A stretch of 64,000 nt of DNA from Sitta carolinensis (lineage: Eukaryota > Chordata > Aves > Passeriformes > Sittidae): positions 12,467,859 through 12,531,858 of the forward strand of contig CM063287.1 of assembly GCA_032173965.1 (NCBI GenBank), written 5' to 3'. The translations under genes were made by a program, and so were the position numbers. Below, piece after piece: positions 40,501-52,752 of the stretch (the first letter of the stretch is position 1; each line of letters starts with the position of its first letter). The notes beneath the pieces are model-generated. The model was not told the origin of the DNA. It did not search any database and worked only from the letters and a program-made list of their open reading frames with translations.

Positions 40501-43500
40501 AAGCTCTGTTCTGAAAGGTGAATGGTCCCTGCAACTGAGCTGTGTGTTGGGCAATATACAGTTGCCCTGGTCTTACATCTAGCCTGGTATAGGTAATTTG
40601 ATTTTTACATGGTTGTGGAAAAAAAGACTAAGCAAATCCTCATGAGTAGAGTTGGAACAGGGGGATTGTGGATTTCAGTCCTGCAGTCCTTTGGCATACT
40701 CTTTTAGTGAGTGCAAGGTAAGAGTGCGCTGAGAACAAGGGAGGGCTTTATCCACTTCAGTCAACCACATTGCTTTTAATCTTATGGAGGGTCCTCAAAA
40801 TGTCTTCTCTAGTTCTGGCTTAACATGAGTTTAAAGGCATTTAAGGGCTCAGCACAACCTGAAGAGTTGTCTTGGTTCCCCTGGTGTTTCAAGCTCCTGT
40901 TTTGTCCATGCTGGGTAATTTGTGTTTGGAAGTGCTTCCCCAAGCCAATGCCCATCAGCTGTTCAGGCACCAGAAATACTGATTGCTTCAAGTTCCATAC
41001 CTGAGACATCATGTGGTTTATTTGATGAAGAGAAGTGGGATGGTTGAGCTCTGAAACCTTGTCAGTAGTGCAAGATAGGTGATGAGTGCTAAACAGGCCC
41101 AATTTCAGAAGCTGTCCAAGGCCCTTCAATCTAGATTCCTAATAGAAAGTTCCAGCCTTTGTCTTGCTTATGTAGTAGGTTTGGAATGATTGCTGGCTTG
41201 GAATACAGTCACATTCTTATTTAGTAATGATGCTCTGCTCAGGTCTACCAGTGTAAGAATCTACCTTAAAAAATGGTATTTAAAAAGAGTAAGGGTTGTT
41301 GTTTCTTTTTCCAGGGACCAAGGAAAGACCTGTTTTGTAAAACCTTAACAGTATTTTAATTTCCAGTGTTTTCCTAATAGGGCAGAAAAAAATAGAGGCT
41401 ATCAGTGCAATTCTAACATGTAGACTGTGCAATGCTAGCTGCTCTCCAGTAAATTCCTTAGGCCAGAGTCTTTTTAATGCTTAGAAAATTGTAACTACAA
41501 GATGCATTTATTCCTAATATTATGTCACCTCTTCGAGATACTAATACTGTCTGTCATTTTTTGCCAAGATTAACCATGTGTATCTAGACATAAGATAAAA
41601 GCACAGCTGAGAATGTTATTGGTGGCAGTTAAATATAAGTGTAATAATTCAGGGAAATGCCTTTCCAGGGGCAGCTCTGCCTGTGCTTCAAGTGTGGAAG
41701 CTCAGTAACATTCTGGTAAAAGATCAGTTTTTGTCACTGTGGAAGGGTCTTGCCCTGGGCAGACTAGTTCTTGTGTTTGTGCCTTGCTGCTTGTGCTTGC
41801 AGCCATTCTGCTGTTGTATTTGGTTTCCCATTCTGCTTCCCCTCACCTCTCCCTTTTCAGCTACACTGTTAGAAACAGCTGTCCAAAGCTAGTCCAGAGC
41901 CATAACCATTGATCTCCAAGAGTAAATTATATACTTGATAATGTCAACTCCACCACTGTGGAAAGCTGATCTTGAGTTTTCATCTCTTTGCCCCCAAATA
42001 TTACAAATGTCAAGCTTGAAAGTTTATATCATATTTATATCTGCCTCCTGGACCAATATTTCACCAGGGCTTCTTGTTTTCCTTTAGAAATACTTTGTTT
42101 GTGTGTCTTTTTGGTCCCCCTCCTCCTTTAAACAGATCAAAGGCATTGAAAGCAGCTTATGGATTTAGATGCTTTTAATCTGCTTTAACGCCTTAGATAA
42201 TTTTGCATTTCCTTTACTTCTCTTGTCCCATAAAATAAAATGTTCCCCTGACCCAAAACCAAAAGCACAGTTCTGAAGTGAAAAACAAGGATGTGTTATA
42301 ATGGATAGATATTTGAAGGAAAAACCCTTGCAGGGCTTTTTCAGTGTAGTGTTCTTTCCCTGAAGTGCATTTACTGTGGTCTTAAAATTGGTCCGCGTTT
42401 TGTTGCGAACTTCAGATCTCCTGGAAAAATAAGCTGAGTTCCCTCATATTAGCAAATAAGTACTTTATTTAATTTAAGAGAAAGCTTAAGGCATTTTAAG
42501 ACAGTCTTCTCTTGCACAAAGTCAGCTTAAAAATAAAACAATTATTATAATGGTAGTTCTGTGAATGAAATCAACAAGTATGCATACAGGAAAAATATTT
42601 TTTACTTGCTTGATTTGTTGCTTAAATATACTCTGTCCTGTTTCTAAGCTAGAAAAGGCAACTTAAATTGAGGGAAATTTCAGCTTCAGGTCTTAGGGAA
42701 TAATCATAGATTTGCATTTTGGCCAATAGTGAAAAATTTCACTTGTTTAACAGAGAACTGAATTAAGTGGAAAGGATAGAAATATGGAAGGGTCGAAGGT
42801 GGTGCTGAAATGACACAAAAAGCTGAAATCAGTTGAGATTTTAGGGGGCAGGGGGAAGCTCTGCTAGAGAGGATTATTTAGAACTTCAGACTGTCCTAAG
42901 CTTTGCTATGTGAACAGTTATTACTGTGAGGCTGAATTTCAGCAGAGTGAGACTGTACAAAACCTCTGAGAGTCTTTCATAGTTTTTGATGGCAGGTAAG
43001 AAATAGCAGGAATTATTTATAGTGTTCTGAGATCTGGAGATAATATTTAGGTCCTGCTGAACTAAAGATAGACATTCTACTAGGTCAAAATTGTGGCAGC
43101 GATTAATTTCATAGTCTTGCACAAGGAGGAAGAAAGCAAAGGAATGAGAGGGAGCGAAGTAGAAACAGCTTTAATTTGCTTGTCATATCCTTGAGGCCAT
43201 CCCAAAATAAAAAGCTCATTGTGCATTGTGACTCTGAGTTTTACATCATGTGAATATCCTTACCAAGTAAGCTATTTCCCTGTTGTGTCATCTTGAGGAC
43301 ACATTGTCTGGCCCTTTCTGGCTTCAAAGCATTGGATAAGTGGGAAATTTTGGCTTGCTCACCAATAATTTATTGTCTTCTAGTAGAACCAGGTTAATAT
43401 GTTTTTAAGAAATCTATCAGATTAGCAAGTAAACAGATAATGTCTTGACCACAAAGATGCAGAAGTTTATTAAAGGGCATCGTGCCAGGCTGACGTGAAA

Positions 43501-44324
43501 TTCAAAAATTCTTGATGTGTAGTCATGTGTTTATTTCTGTCTTTCACTTCAAATGAGAAAATTATGTAAAAAAGTATTATTTTTATTTTATTCTCCATGA
43601 ATAAGAGGCTTTCCATATCTTGTTATGAATCTGTCTTTAACAGAGCCTAAACTCATCTGAAGAGTCATTAGGATTTAAATTGTGTTCTTCCACCTGTGTC
43701 TGCCAGTCTAATTAGAGATTCCAAAACTAAGGTGAATTGTGCATAGAATTCATAACTGAATTATCACTAGAATACAATAGAAGAAGTATTTAAATGCTGA
43801 GAAAGTAAGGTAGCTTCCTTGAGACAAAAATATAATTCTAATTTTGTCTTGAATGCTAATCAACATTGCCAAGCTATCAGTTTTACTGGTATTTTATATC
43901 TTAGGGTTCTTGCAAGATTGTTGTGTGTTGATGAAATATATACAGGCTGCCACCCTCAAGTTTTTTATATTAATCCAGGCAAAACTGCTTTTTTACAGTA
44001 CTGTCCACAATTGCAAAGATTTAGTGCTCTTGATCTCCCTGAGAAGTCACTAAACTCTCAATAAGGGCTTAAATTTCTAATAATTTCTAGTCTGTTTAGC
44101 AGGCCTGATAGCAAATCTAACTTGAAGGCTCAGAGAGCTCCTCCTTCCCGTATTGTTGATACAGGCAGTGCTATAACTTTGACTTCCAGATACATAAAGA
44201 TTTTGCACTCTGTTTTACATCAGCCAGCTAAGCCAAAGTGATCACAGGAAACTGGCATTGAATTAGTTATGTCTGATTGAAATTTGAAATTGAAAGCAGG
44301 ACCTATTTCTAAAGAAGTACTTAC
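34501..44324. other. Non-coding DNA, no recognisable gene
   Basis: No coding exon, RNA or mobile element is recognisable. A somewhat GC-richer part near 34.6-34.97 kb includes a good splice-donor-like word (GGCAGGTAAG), but no acceptor or open frame makes a convincing exon with it. AT-rich trinucleotide-like sequence occurs near 39.57-39.62 kb. Confidence 0.6.
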
Positions 44325-44753
44325 AGATTCATGTTTATGTTGATAGTAAGTCTCTGATCTCTTTAGTGTGTTTGGATCCAAGAGAAATTTGGAACTTTTG
44401 TCCATCTTGTCTTTCCCCTAATGTGACTTTCTGTACAACACCCATAGGAAAAGCATCTGTAATAATACCTAAGTTGTCTATTTCAAATGTTGGTCTAAAA
44501 ATGAATACCAGGCAACTAAGCAGTGGTTTTAGAAACCTTTGCCTTTTATTTCTAATTTGGACAAGAACAGAATTGCTGCCATAAATTACTAGATTCCTTG
44601 GCTGGTGGTTTACTTCATCTTTTGCAGTAATTTTGGACCTGAGTGTGTCTGCAGCAACATTTTCCAGTTCTGTGTGTTTTGGCAGTTCCAAGGAGTACAG
44701 ATGGATTTCTCTGGCACCTGTTGTACATTCTGCCTCGGCGACATCCAGAAGGA
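44325..44753 (-). other. Exon-like open segment on the minus strand, product unknown
   Basis: Read on the minus strand, a T-rich tract followed by TTACATCAG resembles a splice acceptor just before 44,753, and ATCT|GTAAGT is a good donor match after 44,325. One frame is open for about 139 codons between them and ends in TAA about 10 nt before the donor. The 5' part contains three CpGs close together, unusual here. The predicted protein contains HLYSLELPKHTELENVAADT and ends in KHTKEIRDLLST. I do not recognise it. A very loose resemblance of the first 70 residues to the Pcc1/LAGE3 fold pattern is too weak to use. It could be a terminal coding exon, a non-coding RNA exon, a pseudogene fragment or a chance frame. 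Confidence 0.3.
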
Positions 44754-47700
44754 CTGATGTAACCTACTTGAAAAAAAGTAATGATGGACTGTGTTTTTCA
44801 TCACATTTTAGCTATCCTTTCATTGTGACCCAAATGGGACTTAGGGAGCAGTGTAGTGGTGTCAGTGCAGGGAGCAGTCCTTTTCAGAGAAGGATGAACT
44901 TCCACATGGTTGTGCAAACCTACTCCTTAGTATATAATGGAAGGTTTCAAGCTCAAGTTAATACCAGGCCCAAATGTTGACTCAGAGAAAGGGATCTTGT
45001 GTTTCAAAACCCCACAAGGCTGCCTGTTGCTTCTCTTTTAAGCATTTCAGTAAGGAATCTACCATTTAATCGAGAGTGGTCTGAAGTGTTTTTCAGTTTT
45101 TTCTGGATCAGAGATGGGCTGCATTGTTCCTGTCTGGTCACATCTCTTTGGTGCTAAATTTATCTGGTACCTTCAGAAATGTGTACGTCTTCCATACCCA
45201 GTTTAATACTGCGTTGTCGAAGCATTTTTAGTTCTTATAATGGCTCAGACTGTAATGAATAACTTATTTACTACTGTATTAAGGATATGTTCTACTACAG
45301 AGACTATTCTGTACCCCTTTTTCTCTCTTCTCCCTTTTCCTGACTTTCTCCATGGCAATTACTTGGTGTCTGGCAACCTGGTCAGCAAACTGCTGACTCG
45401 AGAGCTTGTATGGTGGTCCCTTTTGTCATTTTAATGACACTAGGACCGAAAGCAATTACAGATTCTCTGTAGGATAACCTTTAGCTCCCTTTTCATTACT
45501 CTCTGTCTCAGTTCTAAATCAGATCCCACTCCTAGTGCATTTCCAGCCTGGTCAGATGTGTTTCCTTCTGAGGCTAAACGTCCTGCAAATGTAGGCTTGC
45601 TTTAGAAAGAAAAAGAGCAATGGTCATAAATAATTCTTTATACGTCAGTTGTCATTGTGACTTCTGAGTTTTTAAGAGCATTTTTGGGGTTGATCCTTAC
45701 AGTAACACTGGATGTAGAACCCATCCTGGGGAAGGAGTTTGTTGTCCTTCAGCTGCCTTTTCTTCCAGAGACATCTGTCACATGCAGGACATTAAAAATA
45801 ACCCAGCAGTTAATAGCCATCTCAAAATAACAGCCCAGAAAGTATTTAGGAAAAAAAGGAAATGAGAACTAAAATTACATTTCTGAAAAGTGTCACTTAA
45901 TTACTGATTTATTTTAACTTCTGGAATGATTTCTACTTGGCTGCCTATAACTGTTTTAGCCAAAACCAGTACATCTAAGCCTATGGGTACGTTTTTTAGA
46001 GCTACTCTGAGCTGTTGGCACAGAACCACAGCTCTGCAATAACTGCATCATGTTTTAGTGTGCCAACAGTCACAAATTTTTCTGTACATACCAAGGTTGT
46101 AAATGCTATTTTAAATATTTCTTATATACTCTTGTCATATTTTTGTGATTATTGTGTCTCTGCCAATCATGGTAAACTTGAGTATTTAATATGAGGCAGC
46201 ATTGTTCTGTGTAATAACAGAACTGTAAAACCAAAGTCTGGTTGCAAAATCCAATATCCAGAATTTGAATGGTGTTTAGTTATAGCATGCTTTTCTATTC
46301 AATGCAGTTTTGCTTAAAATTATCAATAGAAAAAAATCCTACTTTATAAATGATAAAGAAAGGTAATTTGCCTGCATTTGAGCAAGCTGCCATAGATAAA
46401 AAAGCCTGGTAAGGTTCAGCACCAATTTATTGCAGGACCTGCATGAGCTGCAGTTCCTGGTGTAGCAAAAGAGGTAATCATAGCTGTATTTTCATTTGTA
46501 ACTTTTTTTGAGTGTTTCCTATACCTAGGGTGAGAGAGGTTAAACTGTATTTTGAGACAATACAGCATTCTGTGTATTCAGTCTGTAGCTAATTCTGCAG
46601 GACTGAGACAAGCTCTGATCTTGGTTGTTGTCTACATATAAATCTGAAACCTCCTGAGAAAACCTATTGTATGAATTTCATTGAGAAACAGAGGTAGAAA
46701 ATGAATTTTGCATCAGCATTTTTTGGAGTAGATTTAATGTAAATGCTACTGGTACTGTGTGTGTGAGAATTCCCCATGTGTCAGTCTCAGAGGACCCATG
46801 TGCTGAAGTGCTAACTGGAGAATACAATCTTCCTGTACTTCTGCTTGTAGGCAATGGTTTTCCCGTGTACTAAAGCTCAGGTGATGGTCATTTTGAAATA
46901 CTTTTTTGGAATCTGAAATTTAATTTGGTTTGGGGTATTTTTATTTTTTTTTTACTATACCCATTGAGGGGACCATTAATCTAACAACACAAACACAAAA
47001 GGTTGGCAATTCAGTCCTTTGCCAGTTAGGAAAGTCATAAAAGTCATGTGGTGGTCACTCTTGATGCACTTTGTACTCTGGCAACAGATCCTTTTGTTAT
47101 TGGTGTGATGAGGGTTTGAGGATAAGCTTGGTTTTTATGAAACAAAAAGCTAGTTTTCAACAGTGTGGTGCTGTGATCCCTCTCCCACCTCTCTAACCCT
47201 TTCACTTTGTGTCACTTCTGACATCCTAGCTGCTTGGAGTTATTAAAAGGACGGATGTAGCCACTGTTGATTGATGATATCCATTTCTTGCTAAGTGCAA
47301 AGCACACAGTCTGCCTTGCTCTGTGTCCTACCTTGTCTCTAGAAAATTAAACAGTGTTAGCAAAGGCCACTTACATCTAATGGATTAGTATCTGCTTGTT
47401 ATCACATCCAGAGAAGTAGATGTTAAATAGTGTTCCAAATGACAGAAGAATTTCACTTTCATTTGGAAGTATTTGAGAGTAAAATTTATTGTGATGTCTT
47501 ATGAATGCTCTCTACCAGTCATCTACTATGAAGACTAATGGAATGTGAATATGGGAGTTAGAACATTTGTTTCTGATGTCATGAGGTATAATTAGCTGGC
47601 AGAATGAGCAAGGTATGACCAACAAGCCTCCTTAACAGGAAACCAAGTTATGCGTCATGCCCTGCTCTTCAGTCTTCAAATGTGCAGTTCTCATTTAAAT

Positions 47701-47786
47701 GATCTATTTGCTGTGAAATGTGCCTGAGCTGGCATTAGCAGGAGCAGCTTCTGGTAGAATACAAAATGTATATTGCAAAGGAAAAT
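44754..47786. other. Non-coding DNA, no recognisable gene
   Basis: A plus-strand open frame runs from 44,633 to 44,980, mostly antisense to or adjacent to the preceding segment, and has no recognisable domain. The rest shows nothing gene-like. Confidence 0.6.
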
Positions 47787-47791
47787 GCAAC
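47787..47791. repeat. Left 5-bp target-site duplication (GCAAC)
   Basis: GCAAC lies directly before the LTR start and is repeated exactly after its end at 49,148-49,152. A perfect 5-bp duplication at both junctions fixes the element boundaries and is the size usual for ERVL-class insertions. Confidence 0.85.
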
Positions 47792-48840
47792 TGTTGTAGT
47801 TTGAAAAAAATGAGTTTTTTCGAACTTCAGTAGTCAAACCAATGAGTGCTCAGGTTTTAAAATTGGCACCTGGTGTGGCCACTAAGGACAAGGATCCGCC
47901 TCTGAGAACACAAGGGGTTCAAAGCAGAGGGCTCCCCGGAAAGCTCTCTCTTGGTTCCGGTCCCTGAGGATGGAGGGATCTCCCCTGCCCAGCGGCTGGC
48001 TGGGCGGGGGAGGGGAAGCCATGCGGCCTGGGTGAGGTAGGGCCGGAACCTCGGGCACAGAGGGGGAGAGGAAAATCCTGCAGGATGGAAGGGTGGAGAG
48101 AATACAAGAACCTTGAGAGGCATCAGACAGCCTTCCTTCCCCCCACCCCGGAGAGAGAGAGAGAGACTGAGAAACCGTGTCTGTGATCTGTGTCACCTTG
48201 AAATTTGATATCAGTAGCTGGGCAGCACGGCCGAAGGAGTATGGGGGGGGGGGTGGCGCGAGAAGAGTGCCCAGCAGCAAAGATACCGTGAGAGTTCTGA
48301 GGAAACAAAGCCCAAGATTTTAACCCTTTTCATAGATGATGGAAACTTTATAAATGCTAATCCTCCTGAATTTGAAGAAGAAAGATAGAGAGAACTAAGC
48401 AAAGATGATCAAAGTTTGTGCAAGTGGAAGATTGTCAGAGAATGCTGAAAAGAATCCTAGATGGGAAGAGATGATGGAGTGGTCTTTGACTAGACTGTTC
48501 TTATAGCCATGGACGGACTCATTTCTTTTCTGTAACACAGAGACTGCATCTGGGGAGAGACATTGGCTTGGAGCCAAGAGTGGACGGTAGTGTGAACAGA
48601 GATGAGAGGAAAAGCTCTGTTCTCAAGGCCCCTCGGCCCCAGGGAGTAATATTGGGGGGGACTGGTGTCCCAAAATTTGAGAAGCTGTCGTTTCTTGGAA
48701 CTAACCAAAGCATCTTTGAAAAGAAAAACCCTAGAAACAGTTCTGGTCCATGCACAGTAGTGAGAACACTGGACATAGAAGAAGAGACCACGATGTGGTG
48801 TAAGGAAGACTCCTATCTCTCCTTGATGGACTGAGTACTG

Positions 48841-48903
48841 ATTATCGAAAAAGTAGTAATAGATTAAGGATTAATTATCTAAAAGGTAGTAACGTGATGG
48901 GAG
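48841..48903 (+). repeat. Degenerate 33-bp tandem duplication inside the LTR
   Basis: ATTATCGAAAAAGTAGTAAT from 48,841 is repeated as ATTATCTAAAAGGTAGTAAC from 48,874, giving a period of 33 bp. It lies in the 3' third of the LTR, upstream of its poly(A) signal. Confidence 0.7.
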
Positions 48904-49012
48904 AATTTTCAGTTTGTTTTGTTGTATTAAGAACTGGTAGGAGGGGGAAGAAAAGTGTTTTTTTTAAAGTTTCCATGTTCTTCTGTATGTGTCTTCTTCG
49001 CATATTATAAGT

Positions 49013-49018
49013 AATAAA
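49013..49018 (+). terminator. LTR polyadenylation signal AATAAA
   Basis: The canonical hexamer lies inside the long LTR, is preceded by a T- and TG-rich stretch and is followed by a T-rich segment. Its position near the 3' end supports plus orientation of the LTR. Confidence 0.6.
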
Positions 49019-49147
49019 GTTCTTTTTCATTTGCTTTCTAAATTAGAAACTGTTTTACTCTGTTTTTAATCACATCTCACAACAAATACCAGGAACAGTA
49101 TATCCTCATAAAGGCACTGGCCTTGTGCCAACGTCAAACCTATGACA

Positions 49148-49152
49148 GCAAC
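49148..49152. repeat. Right 5-bp target-site duplication (GCAAC)
   Basis: Exact copy of the 5 bp that precede the LTR at 47,787-47,791. Confidence 0.85.
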
Positions 49153-51925
49153 TTAACTTGTCCCTTTTGGGAACAAGAGGCTGTACTGTAAAGATACCTC
49201 CTGAGGCTTTCTGAAGATCCTTACATTTCCTCATTGCTCTGATTCCTGACCTTTCCACAGAGGTTTGCAGCCCAAATGCCTATTGTTTTCTGTGGCCTGG
49301 AGTGATTAGCTGTAGAGATTTATTAACTATCTCAAGCTACTAAGGAGCTCAAGCTAATCATTAACACTGATGACTAAAAGGGTAAAGTCTCCATGAGTTT
49401 ATAGTGTGTCCCCTTCAAATGACTCTTTGTGTTCTGGAAAATGCAGAAAAAACATGTTCGTAGCCTAAAGCCAGTTAAATACAGAAGGTTTCCTTGTCTC
49501 CTTTCCCATCATTTATAATTCTTAGTGTTCTCTAAATCCCCAGTCTTTTTATGAGGTTTCTTGTGCACCTTTATTTGCAACACATGTATATAAATATGCA
49601 TATATCAGGGATGCACATTCAGAATTTTAGTCATGTAAACTTCATCTTTTCCACTGTACAAGGAGTTTGGTCAGAGGAGAGGTTATAGTTCTCAACTTGT
49701 AAAACTAGAGCTATTTTCAAGAAATAAAGAGTAGGTGACATCAGCTGAGATCTTCAAAATGTGTCTTTACTTCAGTTGGATTTCCTGGTTTTTAATGTAC
49801 TATATTTCAGTATGCTCTAGTTTTAACACCTGAGGATTAGTGTTGAGGTTCTGGAGCTTTGCCATATGGTAAGATTTCTGCTTTCTGAATTTACTATATC
49901 TCAAGAAGTAAAATTAATCTGTTTGTATCTGTATAAACTAAAGGTTTAAGTTTGGTATTGATATGTGCAGACTAGTTAGGAGGTTTATTCAATATCCCTA
50001 ATGCTGCTTTGATGTTTCAGTCAGTGCATTAAAGACAGGTAATTTAAGGAAACTTTGTTACAATTTTTCTGTCTTTTCAAAGCCATGTATTTTATTTTTA
50101 GTGTTGTTTCAAAGTTATTCACAGGACTTTCTTTATTGACTTTTAAACTGGATAATCTGCCTGGGGAGAACAATAGGCTACTTCTCTCTGCCTTTAAAAT
50201 AGATATTTGCAAAAGTGCAACGTGGTATGGACATCATGTATCTGTGACCATGTATAATAATGATAATAATTATCTGATTTCAATAATTCTAATCCCAGAG
50301 TTGTAGTAGGTTAAAAAGGGTTGCTGATACTTCCTCTGCAAGTAGCACAATAAAATTGTCACAGAAATATTTTGTCTATTTATGATGTGGCTTTGGTTTT
50401 TTTATTCTAAACCCCTCTTCCTGTAGTTCAGTTGATATAAAATGTGATAGAAAACAACAGCACCTCTACTATGGAGTGTGATAGAAGTTTTCAGAAAATA
50501 AGATTTTATGTTTCTCAGGAGTTTCCCTTATTTAAGCAGAAGAATAAAGCAGAATGCCACATATCAGCAATTTTATGTGTTATTACACACAGGCTTAATC
50601 AGTGAGGAAAAAACCAGTTTATGAACTGGATGTTTCCCTCATATTCCACTGAACTACAGGTGGTGAACTTCTATAAACCCATTGCTTCTGGAGAAACAGA
50701 ATTGAAAGTTTTTATTTATTGTGCATGCTAAGAACAGTACGATGCATGACTTGGATATAGTTCTTTTCCAGTAATCTATCTGTTACTTATCTGTTGGTCA
50801 GAATACACTGGCACGGTTCAGGGCTTTCAGAAAAGGGATAGCATGGTGTGGCCCAGATTCACCCAGCCTAAATGCCATCTAATTCCACCTAAGTCCTTTT
50901 GTCTAATGTTTCCTACTGGCTACATGCCTTTGGAAGCCTGGAGCCAACCAATAAGAACCAACAGGCATGGGGCCTATTGTGGAATTATATGGGATTAAAA
51001 CTGTGTAAATCTGAGCCATTGCTATGCTCTTGTGTTTTTTCCCTGGGCGTACCAAACAGCATCAGCCTTATCTGACTGTGGTAGGCAAACCACAGACTGT
51101 GCTGTCTGTGAAAATGCTGCTGATTCAAAGAGTGTCATTACAACCACTATTCCAAGCCTTAACTTCTCCATCAGCACCTGAGGATGTTTTTTTAATTCCT
51201 GCTTTGGGAGTGTGGAGAAAGATTTGCTGGACGCTTCTAATGGATGCAGGCAGTGTTAGGAAGGACGTTGTTTGCACATACACATAGCTGTTGAAGTGGA
51301 AAATACTCTGTATATAATAAATTGTAAGATTCTTTTGCACGATATCTTTTGAAAAAAATTAGTAAAATCTGTTTTACTTTATTCCGTGGTTCTGTTCTAG
51401 AGCCGCAGGAAAAAAACAGGTCCTTCATGCCTTGTAATGAGGTGCAAGATATTTGCAGGAGTAGCTGAATTGAGGGTGGAGTCTTTTGTTTTCTTTGCTT
51501 TCTCTTGTTGTTTTCGGTGTGGAAGTTGTCTTTGGGTTTTGTTGGGTTTTTCTTAGGGACCCAGGGTTTGGAGTTTTTTGAGAAAACTATGCAGAGACTA
51601 CATTTTGAATCCCAGTAATAGCATAAGCCAGTGAAATAGTATTTCTCTTACTATTAATTTTCAAAATGAGTGCAGAAGTGCACAAACTAGAGATGTGTCT
51701 CCTCTTATTCGCTCTGTGATAAACTGAGTCACCATAAAAAAACCCCAACATTCTTTTAACTTCTGCTTCATAAAGCAGTCACAATCTGCTGCATATATCT
51801 CTGTATATTCTGACAAGAACTTCTGTAGGGGCAGAGAGGGAGCACATTCAGGGCAGAGAGCAATGTTTGGTTTAAGTCCAAAGCAACCCGAATTTCAAAT
51901 TTTGAATTCAGTATTTTCCCTTTTT
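49153..51925. other. Non-coding AT-rich DNA, no recognisable gene
   Basis: No gene or RNA is recognisable. A G/T-rich low-complexity stretch lies at about 51,480-51,590. The short open frames on both strands have no visible domain. Confidence 0.6.
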
Positions 51926-51997
51926 TGGGCAGGAGTTTGAACAAGGTGATATTTTGAGGTGCCTGCCAGCCTGGATGATTCTGTGTAGGATTTTGTG
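51926..51997 (+). mobile_element. CR1 LINE 3' end fragment
   Basis: The segment reads GTTTGAACAAGGTGATATT, then GAGGTGCCTGCCAGCCTGGA, then ATTCTGTG (51,978-51,985) and a second degraded octamer ATTTTGTG (51,990-51,997). This order and the octamer tail are the hallmark of avian/reptilian CR1 LINEs in plus orientation. Only about 70 bp of the 3' untranslated end is recognisable, as is usual for strongly 5'-truncated CR1 copies. No reverse transcriptase coding sequence is present. Confidence 0.75.
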
Positions 51998-52730
51998 GGA
52001 GACAAGATGTAAAAGTTGTTTTTGATATATCATTAATACAATAGAAAACTTAGAATAAAATGTAAATCTATGCTGACTATGTGAATTACAAAAAAACAAC
52101 CCCAAGTTCTTTTTGAGCACTTGGGCAAATTAATTAGCTAAGAGATGAGTTGAGACTACTTCTGGAAACTCATCAGAAAAAATCAGATACTTACCTCTGC
52201 TGCTTCTTCCTGATGCATCTATTTTGGGAATAGCTGCAACAAATACCCTATGCAAGAAAAAGTAATTTGAGTCGGGATACTGTTTGCTTTTTATTTACTT
52301 TTGGTTGCCATCTATCAATCGACTTAAGTTTTTTCATACCGTATTAACTTACCTGTAATAAAATGAAGCTGAGCTGTCTTTGTAGTAGAGATTTGGTTAA
52401 TGGGGCTACTAGGAGGCAGGAAATCTGAGTTGGAGTGCGGTTGGTGTGATTTTGGATGCTTCAGAAACAAAGACTGAGCTTTTTTCATAAAATATACAGC
52501 TGAAACAGTAGAAGACAAAGGGTGGAAGCTTGTTTTGTGAAGAAAGTTCAGAAAAACCAAGATAGTTTTCCTAAATGACTAGTCTTGATGTAATAAACAT
52601 TTCATACAAGCATGTCTGTAGAAATGGATTCTCATGATCTTCTGGTACTTTGGTGAGATTCTAGGTAAGAGAATAATTTTTTATACTTGGAGTTTTAAGG
52701 GATAGACTTGCAGAATCAAATCTGAATATA

Positions 52731-52752
52731 CTCTCTCTATATATATATATAT
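52731..52752 (+). repeat. Compound microsatellite (CT)4(AT)7
   Basis: Four CT units are followed directly by seven AT units, embedded in non-coding AT-rich DNA. Confidence 0.9.

Larger units (their letters stand above)
47792..49147 (+). mobile_element. Long solo LTR (1,356 bp), probable songbird endogenous retrovirus
   Basis: The element begins TGTTGTAG and ends CTATGACA, an inverted-repeat pair with two mismatches in 8 bp, and is flanked by GCAAC on both sides. Its start does not recur near its end, so it is one LTR, not a two-LTR provirus. The first 500 bp are GC-rich and CpG-rich, unlike the surroundings, and include a (GA)8 microsatellite (48,151-48,166) and a G11 run (48,243-48,253). 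A poly(A) signal AATAAA lies at 49,013-49,018, about 130 bp from the 3' end, as expected for plus orientation. Open frames inside it on both strands (up to 132 codons) have no recognisable viral domain and are probably by-products of the composition. A perfect target duplication and retained CpGs suggest a fairly recent insertion. The family name is not claimed. Confidence 0.85.

Noticed and set aside
42105..42130. TTTGGTCCCC word resembling the start of the miR-133 family
   Set aside because: The match stops after about 10 nt and there is no complementary arm to form a precursor hairpin. No other familiar microRNA, tRNA or snRNA sequence was seen.
47857..48834. Cluster of overlapping open frames on both strands (up to 132 codons)
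   Set aside because: They all lie inside the long LTR and follow from its GC-rich, stop-poor composition; none resembles a viral gene.
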